From the NCBI GenBank assembly GCA_037039685.1, contig JAWNGF010000002.1, forward strand, positions 5,332,001-5,396,000: a stretch of DNA of 64,000 nt. Direction: 5' to 3'. Positions 43,575-56,893 of this stretch are shown here, one piece after another. This DNA is from Ceratobasidium sp. AG-K. Its lineage: Eukaryota > Basidiomycota > Agaricomycetes > Cantharellales > Ceratobasidiaceae. The translations under genes and the position numbers were made by a program. Positions within the stretch are counted from its first letter, which is position 1. Every line of letters starts with the position of its first letter. The notes under the pieces are model-generated. The model worked only from the letters and a program-made list of their open reading frames with translations, had not been told where the DNA came from and did no database searches.

Positions 43575-45611
43575 ATGCTCGCACTTCGACACTCTCAGTC
43601 CAAGGTCGTACATCATGCATTACGCTCCCCGTATAGAGGGTTATTGAGAACCTCCATACCGATAAGTCAGAGGCCGAAACTCTTTTCGACCAATCCGGCC
43701 GATGATTTCGACATTGTGATTATTGGCGGGGGACCGGCGGGACTCGCGCTGGCCGCAGGACTTGGTATATATGCACATTCATGTTACGGAACCACAATAA
43801 ATAAATAAATTGCTACAGGAGCTAGCCAAATTACAAGCTACCTCAAGATAGGATTAATAGAAGCATCGAATCTCAACAATATTCGGCAATGGGCTGAAGG
43901 AACTGGTCACTATTCTAATCGCGTTAGTTCATTGACTAACGAATCGGTTCAACTTATCGAAAGTGAGTTACTAACGGCAAGACTAGAAGTAAATTTATTA
44001 CTATTACTTAGACACTGGTTCTTGGGAGTACGTTGACCGCAATCGTGTTTGCCCACTCGAAGCGATGCAGGTGACCTAATATGACATTCCTTAAGGCCAT
44101 TAATATAACTCAACCTAGGTGTGGGACGGGCTTACAGACGCAAGAATCCACTTCTCACCTTCCGACCTCGCTCGCCTGCCCGGCACTGGTGCCATCCCTA
44201 GCTCGATGGCGATGATGACGGAAAACCTCAATTTGCAGTGCGGCATCTTAAAACGACTTGACTCGATTCCCAGTGTCCAGATTCTGGACACAGTCAAGGT
44301 CGATGCTATTCAGAATAGCTCAGCTGACGGTGCTGGATGGCCAGTAGTCAAGACCTCCAATGGCCGTTCGTTACGTAGCCGCCTGTTGGTAAGTTGGATA
44401 TCGTTACCGTCCAAGTTTAACTGCGACATATGCTCTATTACGATAGATCGGAGCCGACGGCTTTAATTCCCCAGTTCGTAAATTTGCGGGCATTAAATCA
44501 TCCGGCTGGGCTTATGATACTCACGCGGTGGTCGCAACACTCTTTCACCCTCAACGCGACAAACACGCCAACCTCGCTCACCTCGAGAGTTATAGCGCGA
44601 CCGCCTTCCAAAGGTTCCTAACCACTGGACCCATTGCTTGCCTCCCCCTTTCACCTACCGCTTCCTCACTGGTCTGGTCAACTACTCCCGCCATTGCCAG
44701 TGCGCTCAAGGCAGTCCCCACCACCACCCTAGCGATATTCGTCAATGCAGCTTTCCGTCTACCGGACGCTGCTCTGCAAGGACTCTATTCAACTCTACTC
44801 TTGGCGCAGCAAAAGGAAACACCACTCTCCCCTGAAGCAGCAAGGAAAGAGGTACAAAATGCGGAAATCGCACACTCCATCCAACCACATGACGCACGAG
44901 CATCTGCGGACGTAGAATCCCTGACCAAGGGTGTTCTGCCAGAAGGTTCGAGCTCACTTCCACCTCTGGTAATCGGCATACAAGACAAGTCGGTTGCTGG
45001 TTTTCCCCTCAAGTATAGTCACGCCGATACGTATATTGGCACCGGACAAGGTGCTAGAACGGTGTTGGTAGGCGACGCAGCTCACACAGTTCACCCACTA
45101 GCTGGCCAAGGCCTCAACATGGGACTTTCTGACGTGCGGGAGCTGGTCGCCTGTCTCGAAAGCGCCATGGCTACCGGAGCTGACATAGGTAAATACCCTT
45201 ACATTTTTACTAAATTTGGGTGCTAACGCGCTATCCTCAGGGTCTTATACTTCCCTTCTTCCGTATATGCGGGCGCGTTACATGCCCAACCAAAGTCTTC
45301 TCTTAGCGACAGACACGCTGCACAAGTTATATAGAACGGACGCATCTCCTATCGTCTGGGCGCGGTCGACTGGGTTAGAAATCATCAACGAACTGAGCAC
45401 CATAAAAGGTGCACTCATGGGAGTTGCGGGCGCGTCCCCAGGAAGGAGTGATGTCTCATTATGGAACACGGCCGCATCAGGTATCGAAGGACTTTCGGGT
45501 GCAGGAAACGTGTTACGTGCCGTCGGGGGAGGGCTTAGGGATGCCATCACTCAAATAGGCTCCAATATAATACGGAGCGGATCTCAGGCACCAGGAAACT
45601 CAATGCGTTGA
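43575..45611 (+). CDS. COQ6: Ubiquinone biosynthesis monooxygenase Coq6
   Basis: A mitochondrial FAD monooxygenase that hydroxylates the C5 position of the coenzyme Q ring. The basic N-terminus (MLALRHSQSKVVHHALRSPYRGLL) is a likely presequence. The Rossmann dinucleotide motif is FDIVIIGGGPAGLALAAGLG. The second FAD motif GADGFNSPVRKFAGI and the third, VLVGDAAHTVHPLAGQGLNMGL, are intact. Introns after GLG, after LIE, within the middle and near 45190 keep frame. A C-terminal extension (GIEGLSGAGNVLRAVGGGLRD) goes beyond the usual end. It ends 49 bp from the convergent Trm82 gene. Confidence 0.94.
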
Positions 45612-45659
45612 GTCAAAAAAAAATGTGATTTTATAGCGTTTAGATGCTACAATTCATCT

Positions 45660-47520
45660 TCACTCCACTCGAGCTTGTTTCGTAGCCCTCTGCGCTGCGT
45701 CTTGTGTGAGTGCTTTACGTTTTTCGAGTTCTTCCTTGTTCTTTTGCCGAGCAGACGCGCGTAGTCCTGGCCCAGAAGTGACCTCCATTGGGACAGGAGT
45801 ACTGGATTCCTCGGCGCCTCCTTCGGCGCCCTCCCAATCTGTTGTCTTGGGCAAAGCGGCCAATGGCTCATACATATTTAGCGCATGAATATCATTTGCC
45901 GGTCCTGGGGGTGACGATCATTGGTGTAGGTGAATGCACTTGTGGTAAAGGGACATACCTTTAATAACGCAGCCGTCGTTTAGACTCTGAATCAACTGAG
46001 ACTCTCCGCCCTGCTCAATTATCTAGCATAATGTGTGAGAGATGCAAAGGAATTTTCGACTCAAAAGACTCACCTGGCCGTTCTCCCAGGCGAGTTGTCT
46101 TATCCTCCTGGAATCCGCGGTCTCTGCAGTACCAAGGACGACCGACCAGACAGGATCAACTGACGCCCAAAGCGCGCCTCCTTCTACAGCAACTAGCTCA
46201 ATGATGGGATTTCGAAGGTCAAGGGCACGTATTTTGACACTTGTAAAGTCTGAGCTCGGCGGCCACTCAAAGTAGAAGAGCGCTGATGAGCTACTCGAGG
46301 GGTTAGCCAGTCCCTTGTGTATGGTGTAATGACTTACCCTACGGCCAAAAATACAACAATATCGACCCCGCTTAGACGGACTTGCTTGATCTGCGAAACG
46401 ACGAGTACCTCCTCCTCCTTGGCTAATTCGGCCTTGTCAGCGGTTGCGTCCACATCTTCCTCCGCCTTGTCCTCTGCAACTGCTTTCCCCTTTTTCTTCT
46501 TCCCCTTGGGGGCCTTCTTTCCTTCCCAATTCTCCTTTTTTCTCCGCCCTCCTTTGACCTTGATAAATGGTTGGACATGATTCCAGACTGGAATCCGACC
46601 GATGATCTTGCCCTCTCTGTAGTTCCAAGCGTACAACTCAGGATCACCGCCACCCGAGAGGAGCACCTGGGGCGCACACGATGGGATTTCGAGTGCAGAT
46701 ACGAATCTACGTGGAAGTTAGTATTTGTACCAGTCAAATACAGAATATACCCACTTCTTGTGGCCCATACAATACCGGTCGACGTCCCATCCATCAGGGA
46801 ACCAACTCACACGTATGTGTTCATCTCGGTCCGCACTCACGACAAGTTTCTCGTCTGCTGTAAGAATAAAGTCTGTCACGATGGATGCGTGCCCGAGGAT
46901 GAGCGTTCCTTCGGGGTTGTCGTGCATGGCGGCGGATACGAGTTTAGAGCTGGGCGTAGGAGGTACCGTCGGTCGAGGTTCAGGATTGATGGGGTAACTT
47001 GAATTTTTTGTTAGTAGTGGGGACAAGAGCTGTCCTACGATATGCGCACCTAAAAATGTCCCCAAATTTGTCCGCAACGAGGATGGTTTGCCCATCTCGA
47101 GTCAACCCGAGGACATTCGCACGTTTGGGAATCTCCCTGAGCTCGATTACGGGCATTAAACACTTATAACCTGGGTTCAAACATGGACTCACCTGCTGCT
47201 GAGTTCCCTCAAGTCATGTATGCTCCAAACCCGCAATCGTTTATCTTCTCCACTCGTTACAACATGCTCGTACGCCTCGTCTACGGCAGCCACGCGAATA
47301 ATACTAGACACATTTTTCTCCGCAGAGCTCGTGGTTGCTGAAGCTAGAAGAGCGCCTGATCTAAATTAAACCCATTAAAAATTGAGGCATTTCTTGGTTG
47401 AATGACTCGCCGAGAATCGAGCGCAAAAATCTGAGACCCGCAAACAACAACAGTCTTCTCCTGCCCAACGAATGTCCGAGAGAAAGGATACAAGTGCTGG
47501 GTTTCAGCCGGCTCAGACAT
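45660..47520 (-). CDS. TRM82: tRNA (guanine-N7-)-methyltransferase subunit Trm82 (WD repeats)
   Basis: Trm82 is the non-catalytic WD-repeat partner of Trm8, which makes m7G46 in tRNA. Seen in order: MSEPAETQHLYPFSRTF; blades with VTSGEDKRLRVWSIHDL; PKRANVLGLTRDGQTILVADKFGDIF; LILGHASIVTDFILTADEKLVVSADRDEHIRVSWFP, which is the family's strongest motif; HKKFVSALEIPS and LLSGGGDPELYAW. A Lys-rich insert (GKKAPKGKKKKGKA) lies near 46.5 kb, and the C-terminus is charged. Introns keep frame. The ATG at 47520 is the first before the family start, and the stop is TGA at 45660-45662. Confidence 0.88.
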
Positions 47521-47722
47521 GGTTGAAGACGGAAGCGGAGAGCCAGAAATCGATTTGCAATTTGAGGGTTCATGAGGAATCGAGCGCCCTTGCACCAGTC
47601 GCCACTTCGTCCACAAAACAGTTTGGATCACGTATAATATGGGTTGTATTCATTAAAGACAGCGCGACGGGAACAACTAGAAACGATCGTAATACAAGGC
47701 AAAAAGATCGAATGCGCAGCAT

Positions 47723-49930
<2,208 letters not shown>

Positions 49931-51544
49931 ATGATCGAGGACCTTCGTAATGCGAGTAATATACTCAAGTCCGCTCTGGCCCAATATCTGGACGCCAGTC
50001 TCGCTATTAGAGGAAAGTACGACTCGGGCTACGCGCCCGATAGCCACTTTGATGTGGTCCTTGACGAGTTGGAGCAAATCGACTCCTACGAATTAACAAT
50101 GAGCCAATGCAGGCGAACGCTTGGCAAACTCAGGAACAGCCGCTCCACCCTTGTTCCAGCCAGCACACTCCCGCCTGAACTCTTGTCACGCATTTTCAGT
50201 CTTACTACCCCAATAGATTGCAGCACCTTGTGGGAAGATAACCATAACGCATGGCCAGACCGGTCTCGGAGGTCCCCCGAGTCTCTACTCCACATTTGCT
50301 CCTACTGGCGCTCTGTTGCGCTTGGCTCATACGCTCTCTGGACCCATATAGACCTTGCTCCATTCACATCACGCAACTTCGAACTCATTTCTGCCGGAAA
50401 GTGTTTTGCCGCCCGCTCAGGTGAATCGCCGCTATACGTTCATATCAATCTAGTTAAATCTGTTGCCTCGTCCTGGCCTGATCAAGTCTTCCTTAATTTC
50501 TGCGAATTGGTTGCGAAAAGAGCCAAGTCCATTGAGTTAGAGTACGTTAACTCATTTGGGACCAGGAGAATCGCAATCCTGGGGACACTTTTTGCGAACT
50601 GTACACCTGGAAGGCTGTCCAGGCTCGCGATGTATATGGTGGGCGGGTTTGACGAGCGCGGGCCAACGGGGTTCATCACGGCCAACAATTCTGCCTTTGA
50701 AGGGCCGAATAAACAGCATTTGCCACTGGAAGTGTCTCATGTTCATCTTGAAAATGTCCTCAGTGATGTTACCGCTCTGACTCTAGATGGAATCTACCCC
50801 TGGTGGACGAGTCAGGCATATCATGGGCTTGTAAAACTTCACGTCTCAAACTCGACCGGCTTGCCTATCCCAGTGTCTCGGCTTGCAAGCGTCCTACGTG
50901 CTAGCCCTCAGCTACGTTTCTTTTACATTGGTACCGCTATCATTGAGGATGCTCAACCTAATCCTGTTCGTCTCAATGACTTGGAGGTCTTTGAGATGGA
51001 AGTCGAAAACTCGCAACACGATGCTGTACTTCGTCTCATTCTACCCAGTTCAAAGCCCTTGAATTTTTTTACAGGGATGCACGCAGTCAACTTGGGCACT
51101 GGTATTTTAACCACAGGCGAATACAAGAAGTTTTTCGGTCGTTCCAACGTAATCCAGTTCGAGGCTTTCTGGTCAAGTGAGGGTAGGAATGCAACCCTTG
51201 ATCCCTGCGAACTGCTCAGGATATCGCCCAAATTGAAGGTTTTGAGCTTGAGTGGGTTTGACCTAGAATTGCCATTGAACGACCCAACAAGCGCGGAGCC
51301 TCCCTCAGAATCACGATTGGCTGAGCTGCGCCTCGCAGATTCCACCATTGATCCCAACGTATTTCAGCGGGTCATCAACTCGTGCGCAACCCTCAAGATA
51401 TGTATCGAAGAGCTAACGTGTTCCGTTCAGCACAAGGGTAAAGATTACATTGGTATGGAACGGTGGAAAGAGGTCTTGACTCAAATGTCTCCGGCGGTTA
51501 AATTTGTTCGGGATGCCAGTCTGCCAGACGATGATTGGGAGTGA
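49931..51544 (+). CDS. F-box/LRR-type protein
   Basis: An intronless 537-codon ORF, unlike nearly all its neighbours. The N-terminus has a short helical region (LRNASNILKSALAQYLDAS). The F-box-like motif follows: STLPPELLSRIFSL...SLLHICSYWRSVALGSYALWTHIDL. The rest contains irregular leucine-rich stretches (LRELRLADSTI-like ends, LKVLSLSGFDLEL). Such proteins form large, fast-evolving families in Agaricomycetes and act as substrate adaptors of SCF ubiquitin ligases; the target is unknown. Single-exon structure in an intron-rich genome is common in this family and may reflect recent amplification. Confidence 0.85.
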   Translation: MIEDLRNASNILKSALAQYLDASLAIRGKYDSGYAPDSHFDVVLDELEQIDSYELTMSQCRRTLGKLRNSRSTLVPASTLPPELLSRIFSLTTPIDCSTLWEDNHNAWPDRSRRSPESLLHICSYWRSVALGSYALWTHIDLAPFTSRNFELISAGKCFAARSGESPLYVHINLVKSVASSWPDQVFLNFCELVAKRAKSIELEYVNSFGTRRIAILGTLFANCTPGRLSRLAMYMVGGFDERGPTGFITANNSAFEGPNKQHLPLEVSHVHLENVLSDVTALTLDGIYPWWTSQAYHGLVKLHVSNSTGLPIPVSRLASVLRASPQLRFFYIGTAIIEDAQPNPVRLNDLEVFEMEVENSQHDAVLRLILPSSKPLNFFTGMHAVNLGTGILTTGEYKKFFGRSNVIQFEAFWSSEGRNATLDPCELLRISPKLKVLSLSGFDLELPLNDPTSAEPPSESRLAELRLADSTIDPNVFQRVINSCATLKICIEELTCSVQHKGKDYIGMERWKEVLTQMSPAVKFVRDASLPDDDWE

Positions 51545-52274
51545 TGCTATGATTATGAAACTTGTATATTCAAAAATAACTACTTATGCACAACTTCGAC
51601 GTTCTGGTCAATTTTGCTGGATGCAGAGGCTATTAGTTTGGTTGAACATGATCAGTCATTATACGTCGACGTATGCGTAATCGAGGACTCTGCATATTTA
51701 TTGGGCGATCAACCCGAGCTATCTTAAATAGGGCGAATTTCCATCCTCATCTAACTCCTGACCTCGCGCGGTTGGTAATAGCTACTATAGACCATGGTAA
51801 AATACATGGTACCCAAACATCCCATTGCAAAGCGGGATTCTCAACGAGAGACAACTAAATAGCACCCAGAAAACTGAGAATTTACTATAAGCACTTACCA
51901 GTCGTACGCTAGGATTCAAGTTCAAATTCCTTTTACATGTTTATGTTCTTGGGGTAACCGAATGTTGATTGTTTGGACGCTTTGACATCCTACCGGCTTC
52001 GGTGGCCTAACACTAAGTGTATACGGATGGCCCTGACATGCATGTATGCGTGTCGGGGCATTACAAGGCCGAAATGAGCGTCCCAGGACTGGTTGTATTC
52101 ATTGCGGTTTTTAAGGGGGATGCCTTCAGCTTGACAACTGAGACACAGAACTAGCGTTTTAATTTGATTAAGTCATTTAGACTGAATGATCAGACAACAT
52201 GGCAAGCGTTCTCGTGTCTATCGTAATTAATCCACACTTTAAAAACGATAAAAACTGGTCTTGAGACTGATGCA
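51545..52274. other. Intergenic region between convergent genes
   Basis: About 730 bp between the F-box stop and the phosphomannomutase stop. AT rich, with no supported ORF over 60 codons and no tRNA-like box B that I can find. Confidence 0.45.
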
Positions 52275-53357
52275 CTAAGAGAAGAACATCTCGCGCAGAA
52301 TGCGCATCGTGTCGTCGGGGCCAGAAACCGAGTGGCCGATGGTGCGCTCGTCGGAGAAAATCTCATAGTCATTGCCTCCCTGCAAGTAATTCAGTATGGA
52401 TGTTATGGAAGTAAAGTATATGACTTGCCTCGTATGTCTTGTCGCCAAAGAAGTGAATCTCCTCGAATCCTTCGTCCTCGACATGTCGAAGGGCGTATGT
52501 CTTGTCCCAACCCGTGGGGAACACGTCGAAAGAGATTTGACCACCGATTGAAAAGGTCAGACCATAGTCCGCAAACTCTTTCCTGAGGACCTCGACAAAC
52601 TTCTTGCGAATGCCGTGCACCTAAAACGGACCCGAGTTAGCACCGGGGTAGATGGAGCGAAAACGAACTCGTACTTTATCGTATTTTTCAAACTCAATTC
52701 GTTCCTGAATCCTGGAGTAACGAGAGTTAGGTCTGAGATGCGTAAAGTGAATATATGCACATACGACGCGTTACGCCCAATAGGGCTGATATTGATCATG
52801 CCATTGCGGAATTCCAAAAATGTCCCCCTACGAACATCGTCAGCTCGGATAAACGTGTAGTTCAAGTCCAAGTCAACTCGCCTCTTGATTGGGATATCAA
52901 TGTCCGCCAAATAATGGAGAATAAACTTGACCATCTTTTTGTACTTTTCTTCCCCTACCCAGCCAATAAAAGATTGCGACGCGAGCTGCTTTCCGCACTT
53001 GTATGCCGTCAATCCGTTCTCAGCAAACCCATAGTCAAAGTCGTGGATCACTCGGATATGTAATTCAACGCGCAGCGACGACGAAGTTAAACACAATACT
53101 TACTGTTGCCACCGCGGACTGATAGCTGTTCCGAAATCTTTCCAAAGTCGGAGCCTCCAACGAATCCGATCACAACTCTCTTCCTGACTTCACGCAGGAG
53201 CTCAAGCATTTCAGGAGACGCGGCCTGAAAACGCGTTAGACAAGTGTCGCGTCTTGGTGTTTATGATTACCTGACGCGCTAGAGACAGAGTGCCATCGAC
53301 ATCGAAAAGCAGGAGTTTTTTGATTGGGCGGTCTGCAAAGGTGTTGAGGGCGGACAT
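52275..53357 (-). CDS. SEC53: Phosphomannomutase
   Basis: Converts mannose-6-phosphate to mannose-1-phosphate for GDP-mannose and glycosylation. The HAD catalytic motif is [14 protein letters not shown]. Others: [75 protein letters not shown], and [28 protein letters not shown]. Introns are short and in frame. The start at 53357 gives [15 protein letters not shown]. The stop is TAG at 52275-52277. The length fits the family. Confidence 0.95.
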
Positions 53358-53689
53358 TGTATGAAGTACAGGACTTGTGGTTCAAAGTGATGGGTTACGA
53401 TGGTAGTGCGCAGCCAAGGTTGACATTGATACACGTTGCCTCGAACCCTTAGTTATTCGATTCGGCATGTTTGTAGTTGCTTGTTGCATACATTTGTCCG
53501 GGAATGCTCTAATGGGTCGGTGTAAAGCTCGCAGCATGCAGACCCTCCCTGGCGGCTGTCAACATATCTCTGCTCGGTGCTTAGGTATCCATCCATGGAT
53601 GGACAGGTGTACGGTACTTCATAACGTAGGATACCATACGAATGTGGAAAGCATAGATACAATGAAGCGTGTACATTTTAGTAGACTGT
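53358..53689. other. Intergenic region
   Basis: About 330 bp between the phosphomannomutase start and the L30 stop (same strand). It presumably holds the phosphomannomutase promoter. No gene is seen. Confidence 0.4.
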
Positions 53690-54169
53690 TTACTGCTGGC
53701 CAGCCTCAGCAACGGTAAGCAGATCAGAGTCACCTTGGTCAGTGACGGTCATGACACTGAAACCCCGTGAGCGTCGATCGCATCAAGACATCGGAAACAA
53801 ACATACCCAACACGGAAGAGCTTTCCAGCGGCAGTACCAAGGGCAACATTGGTGCCGTTGAAGTGATGAACGTGGGTCTTGGACAACATGGCGTAGTACT
53901 CAATCTCCGACTTGCGCAGAGGGGGGCAGTTGCCGGCAATGAGGATGAGTTTGGCTACAATACCAAACAGTGTCAGCGCAGGGACCTTCTCAGCCTCACG
54001 CTCCAGTCCCTGGAGATGAAAGTGGAAAATACTGACCCTTTCCAGAGCGCATCTGCTTGAGTGCACTCTTGTATCCAAGGCTGTATTTGCCGGACTTGAC
54101 AGCAAGTGCGAGCTTCGCGTTGAGCGACTCGTTGGACTTCAAGGACTTGGACTTCTTGACGGGGGCCAT
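53690..54169 (-). CDS. RPL30: 60S ribosomal protein L30
   Basis: An L30e-fold protein of the large ribosomal subunit. It starts [20 protein letters not shown], followed by [75 protein letters not shown] and a short tail ending in QQ. The two introns are after RSGK and within the Gly codon of FRVG. Yeast L30 regulates its own splicing, but I see nothing here that proves this. The stop is TAA at 53690-53692. Confidence 0.95.
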
Positions 54170-54899
54170 TGTAACTGCTCTACACTCAGCGTTGTTGATC
54201 TGTACCTGCTTCCGTACTTACAAGATAGGCTGGTGCTGGGTGGGTGTCGATGTCGGTAATGCGAAAGTCTGTTCCGTTGATGCCGGAAGCAGAATTTCTA
54301 CCCGATCAATTTGGTACTGGATATGACCATACAATCCCAACCCCCTTCGTTTCTTCTATGCAAGCGTGTCCGTCGTTTGGGATTTGCCCAGTCTGAATTT
54401 AGTGCGGAGAACATTGTACTTTGCACGTCATTAGACTGTTGGGTCACCCAGATACCAGGCTCCCACACACGCTCCGAAAAGTCCGGTTGGCGGGCTTTGC
54501 ACGCAATAGATAACAGGCTCGTCGCGCGAGATATGCTTATATAGCTGAGGAACAGCAGCTACTTCCGGGATTGGCCATGCACACAGACCGGGAGCTCTGG
54601 GTCTGCGGGGTCAATGAGCTTGATTTCCCCGCTTCAACCCGTGAGTTGGTGTGTGAAAGTCTGCGAAGGCACAAATACTTTCTAAAATACCAATTCTTCG
54701 GGTGAGTTGGTGCCGGTTTCTCACTGGCTAATTCATGTGTGCCGAGGCTCATAAAGCCAAGGACGTTTGGCAGGATGGCATTCAGCTACCCACTTCAAGT
54801 GTCTGCCCACTTCGAGCCCGGCTATCTTGGTATGTTGATAGCTGATATTGGATGGGTTTCGACAAGTTGATGATAGAGTTGTCATAGCCGATAGCTACA
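54170..54899. promoter_or_regulatory. Divergent intergenic region upstream of RPL30 and the SET gene
   Basis: About 730 bp without a supported gene. It serves as the promoter region for the ribosomal protein gene on the minus strand and the SET gene on the plus strand. No motif is named with confidence. Confidence 0.45.
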
Positions 54900-55587
54900 A
54901 TGACAACTAAACCGACAGTCCTGGAGTATCCGAAGCTCGTCAAGGTTGACCTCCAACCAGGCTCGTTCAACTCGGGACTGTTAGCCGTCAAGGTTTGTTG
55001 ATTGCTCCCGCGATAGAAGCCACGACTGAAAACTGGCCCCCAAGCGATTCAAAGCGGGAGAGATCATCACCCGTCTAACCGGAATAACATCTACAAAGAA
55101 ATCCTGGAGCTCCGTCCAATGCGGTGTGGAACCGGATGATCACATTGAACTAAACTCTGTACTAGTGTATGGTGAGCATGTCGGAGCAAATGACGAGTCA
55201 GAGGCACTCATTTCGGCCTTTCGGCTTTCGTGCCGCAGTCAATCACTCATGCGCTCCCAATGTCGCCTTCGATTTGACCTCCTCAAACCGGGACGAGTGG
55301 AACTTCCGAGCTCTTCGAGACATTCAGCCGGGTGAGGAGCTGGGTTTCTTTTATCCTTCGACAGAATGGGACATGGACCAAGGATTCGAGTGCAAATGCA
55401 AGGCCAATGTATGTTCAGCCAACGTGATCACCGCGGTATCAGTCATAGCTAATCTATCGACTAGAACTGCCTTGGATATGTTAGGGGAGCAAAAGACCTC
55501 AGCAGAGCGCAAATTGTGGAGCGTGGGTTCATCAGTTCCTACATCTCTCGATTGCTCGATCGACGTGACACCGGACATGTTTGGTAG
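54900..55587 (+). CDS. Small SET-domain protein
   Basis: A short protein (about 170 residues) that is almost entirely a SET domain. A first exon (TVLEYPKLVKVDLQPGSFNSG) stands where the G-x-G start of SET normally lies. It is followed by RFKAGEIITRLTGITS. The SAM-binding NHSCAPNVAFDL is intact, as are the catalytic-Tyr region GEELGFFYPSTEWDM and the post-SET-like CKCKANNCLGYVRGA. The introns (after AVK, inside VYV and after KAN) join in frame. The target (histone or other) is unknown. It ends at the TAG at 55585 with no further domain, much smaller than typical histone methyltransferases. Confidence 0.82.
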
Positions 55588-55742
55588 TACGATTACACTT
55601 AATGAAATATTATTCCTGAATATAGTAGCTCTGTAATTCGTTGGGAACTGAGGTGTGCGTATTTAGAGCTAGTAGCGTTATGTGGGGGTTAAAAGCAACC
55701 TCACTGGGTACAACCCAATGCACCAGGAGCTTTGCACGTAAA

Positions 55743-56550
55743 TCACGACCCAGTCGAGCTCTCATCGTTCTTGTATTCGTACCCTCGTCGGTGTAATACG
55801 CTGGGTTGTGCATCATCCCGTTGTTCAGTATTCAGCTCTTCTTGCTGCTCTGACTCCTCTGACTCCTCTTTGGACCCAAGTTTTTGGATTTTGGCTTGAG
55901 GTTTCGGCTTGGAGCTCAATAGCTTGCGGTGCTCTTTGCGCTTTTCGAGGTGAGAACTCCATATGAGGTATAGTACTCCCTCTGCAATAGCCACAACAAT
56001 GGAGGCAGCTAGAGCAAGTAATACCCGCTGTGTATATTTGATTAACTGTCGCCAAAATCGATAATTTAACAAACTTACGGTCTCATTCCTCCAGTATACG
56101 TTCCCAGACGCCCACCATGCGGCAAACCCCACTCCCACCACACTAAATAAGCCATTAATCAATGCTGTAATCGCACGTCGATCATCGGAGGTATCCTTTT
56201 GAGGCTCTGGAGGTGGCGGTGGTTTCGATGAAGGAGCAAAGGTAGTGCCAGCCAACAATGGTATGAGTGAATAGGACTTAGGATCTGCAATAGCTGAGTT
56301 TCCTGGTCACATAGTCACAACGAAGTACCGCACCAATGCCTTCGTTCCCTAGTTTCTTTATTCCATCCTCCGACTGACTCCACTTGGCAATACTCACAAT
56401 AAGATCATATGGGATTTCGGTAGATGTATCCTCTATTCCGGGTTTGATATGCTCTTGTAACAAGTCCAAAAGTTCTAGTGGTTCTACATCTAGCTTGGTC
56501 AAAGGCAAAAGCGTCTCCCACAAGTGCTCGGGAACAGATATAGTCGACAT
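55743..56550 (-). CDS. Vma12-like V-ATPase assembly factor
   Basis: Vma12/Vph2 proteins sit in the ER membrane and help assemble the V0 sector of the vacuolar ATPase. The N-terminal half (MSTISVPEHLWETLL, LELLDLLQEHI) is weakly conserved. The C-terminal half has the family layout: DDRRAITALINGLFSVVGVGFAAWWASG as helix 1, RVLLALAASIVVAIAEGVLYLIW as helix 2, then a cytosolic charged tail (KRKEHRKLLSSKPKPQ). The frame changes near 56295; a 52-nt intron (GTACTT...CTAAG, about 56272-56325) resolves this without a lesion. Another intron lies after WRNE. Assignment by layout; moderately sure. Confidence 0.72.
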
Positions 56551-56893
56551 AGACAGAACTTGATATGTTAAAGCTGGTACTCAACCCACGACGATTTCGA
56601 CTGTTGCGTTGCAGTGTTCAAGCCAAGATTATCCAGGTAAATATTGAAAAGCAGGACACCGTTTCAGTTTTAGACTGTTTAAACCGGTTTCTAGTCTCTA
56701 TCGTGAAGTCTCTTGCAGGCGAGAGTAAGGTCAAGTCAGGCTGCTGCGGTGGAGAAGTGAACTACCAAACATGCCACGTCGCGTCATGTGACTAGAAATC
56801 GGTGACCTTCGCCGCATGCATTTTAGTCAGAGCTTCATCTATTCAAGGGCATATACAATTCGGCAGGCTACTTCACGTTTCACATCAGTTAAT
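56551..56893. other. Intergenic region
   Basis: About 340 bp between the Vma12-like start and the ATIC stop. A 76-codon plus-strand ORF (56565-56795) has no recognised features and I do not call it a gene. Confidence 0.4.

Noticed and set aside
51545..52274. Possible tRNA or small RNA gene in the gap after the F-box gene
   Set aside because: No A-box/B-box pair or cloverleaf could be found by eye.
56272..56325. Frameshift in the Vma12-like gene
   Set aside because: A 52-nt GT-AG intron ending CTAAG joins the two frames, so no lesion is needed.
56565..56795. Plus-strand 76-codon ORF between the Vma12-like gene and ATIC
   Set aside because: No motifs, no splice context and a short intergenic position; likely random.
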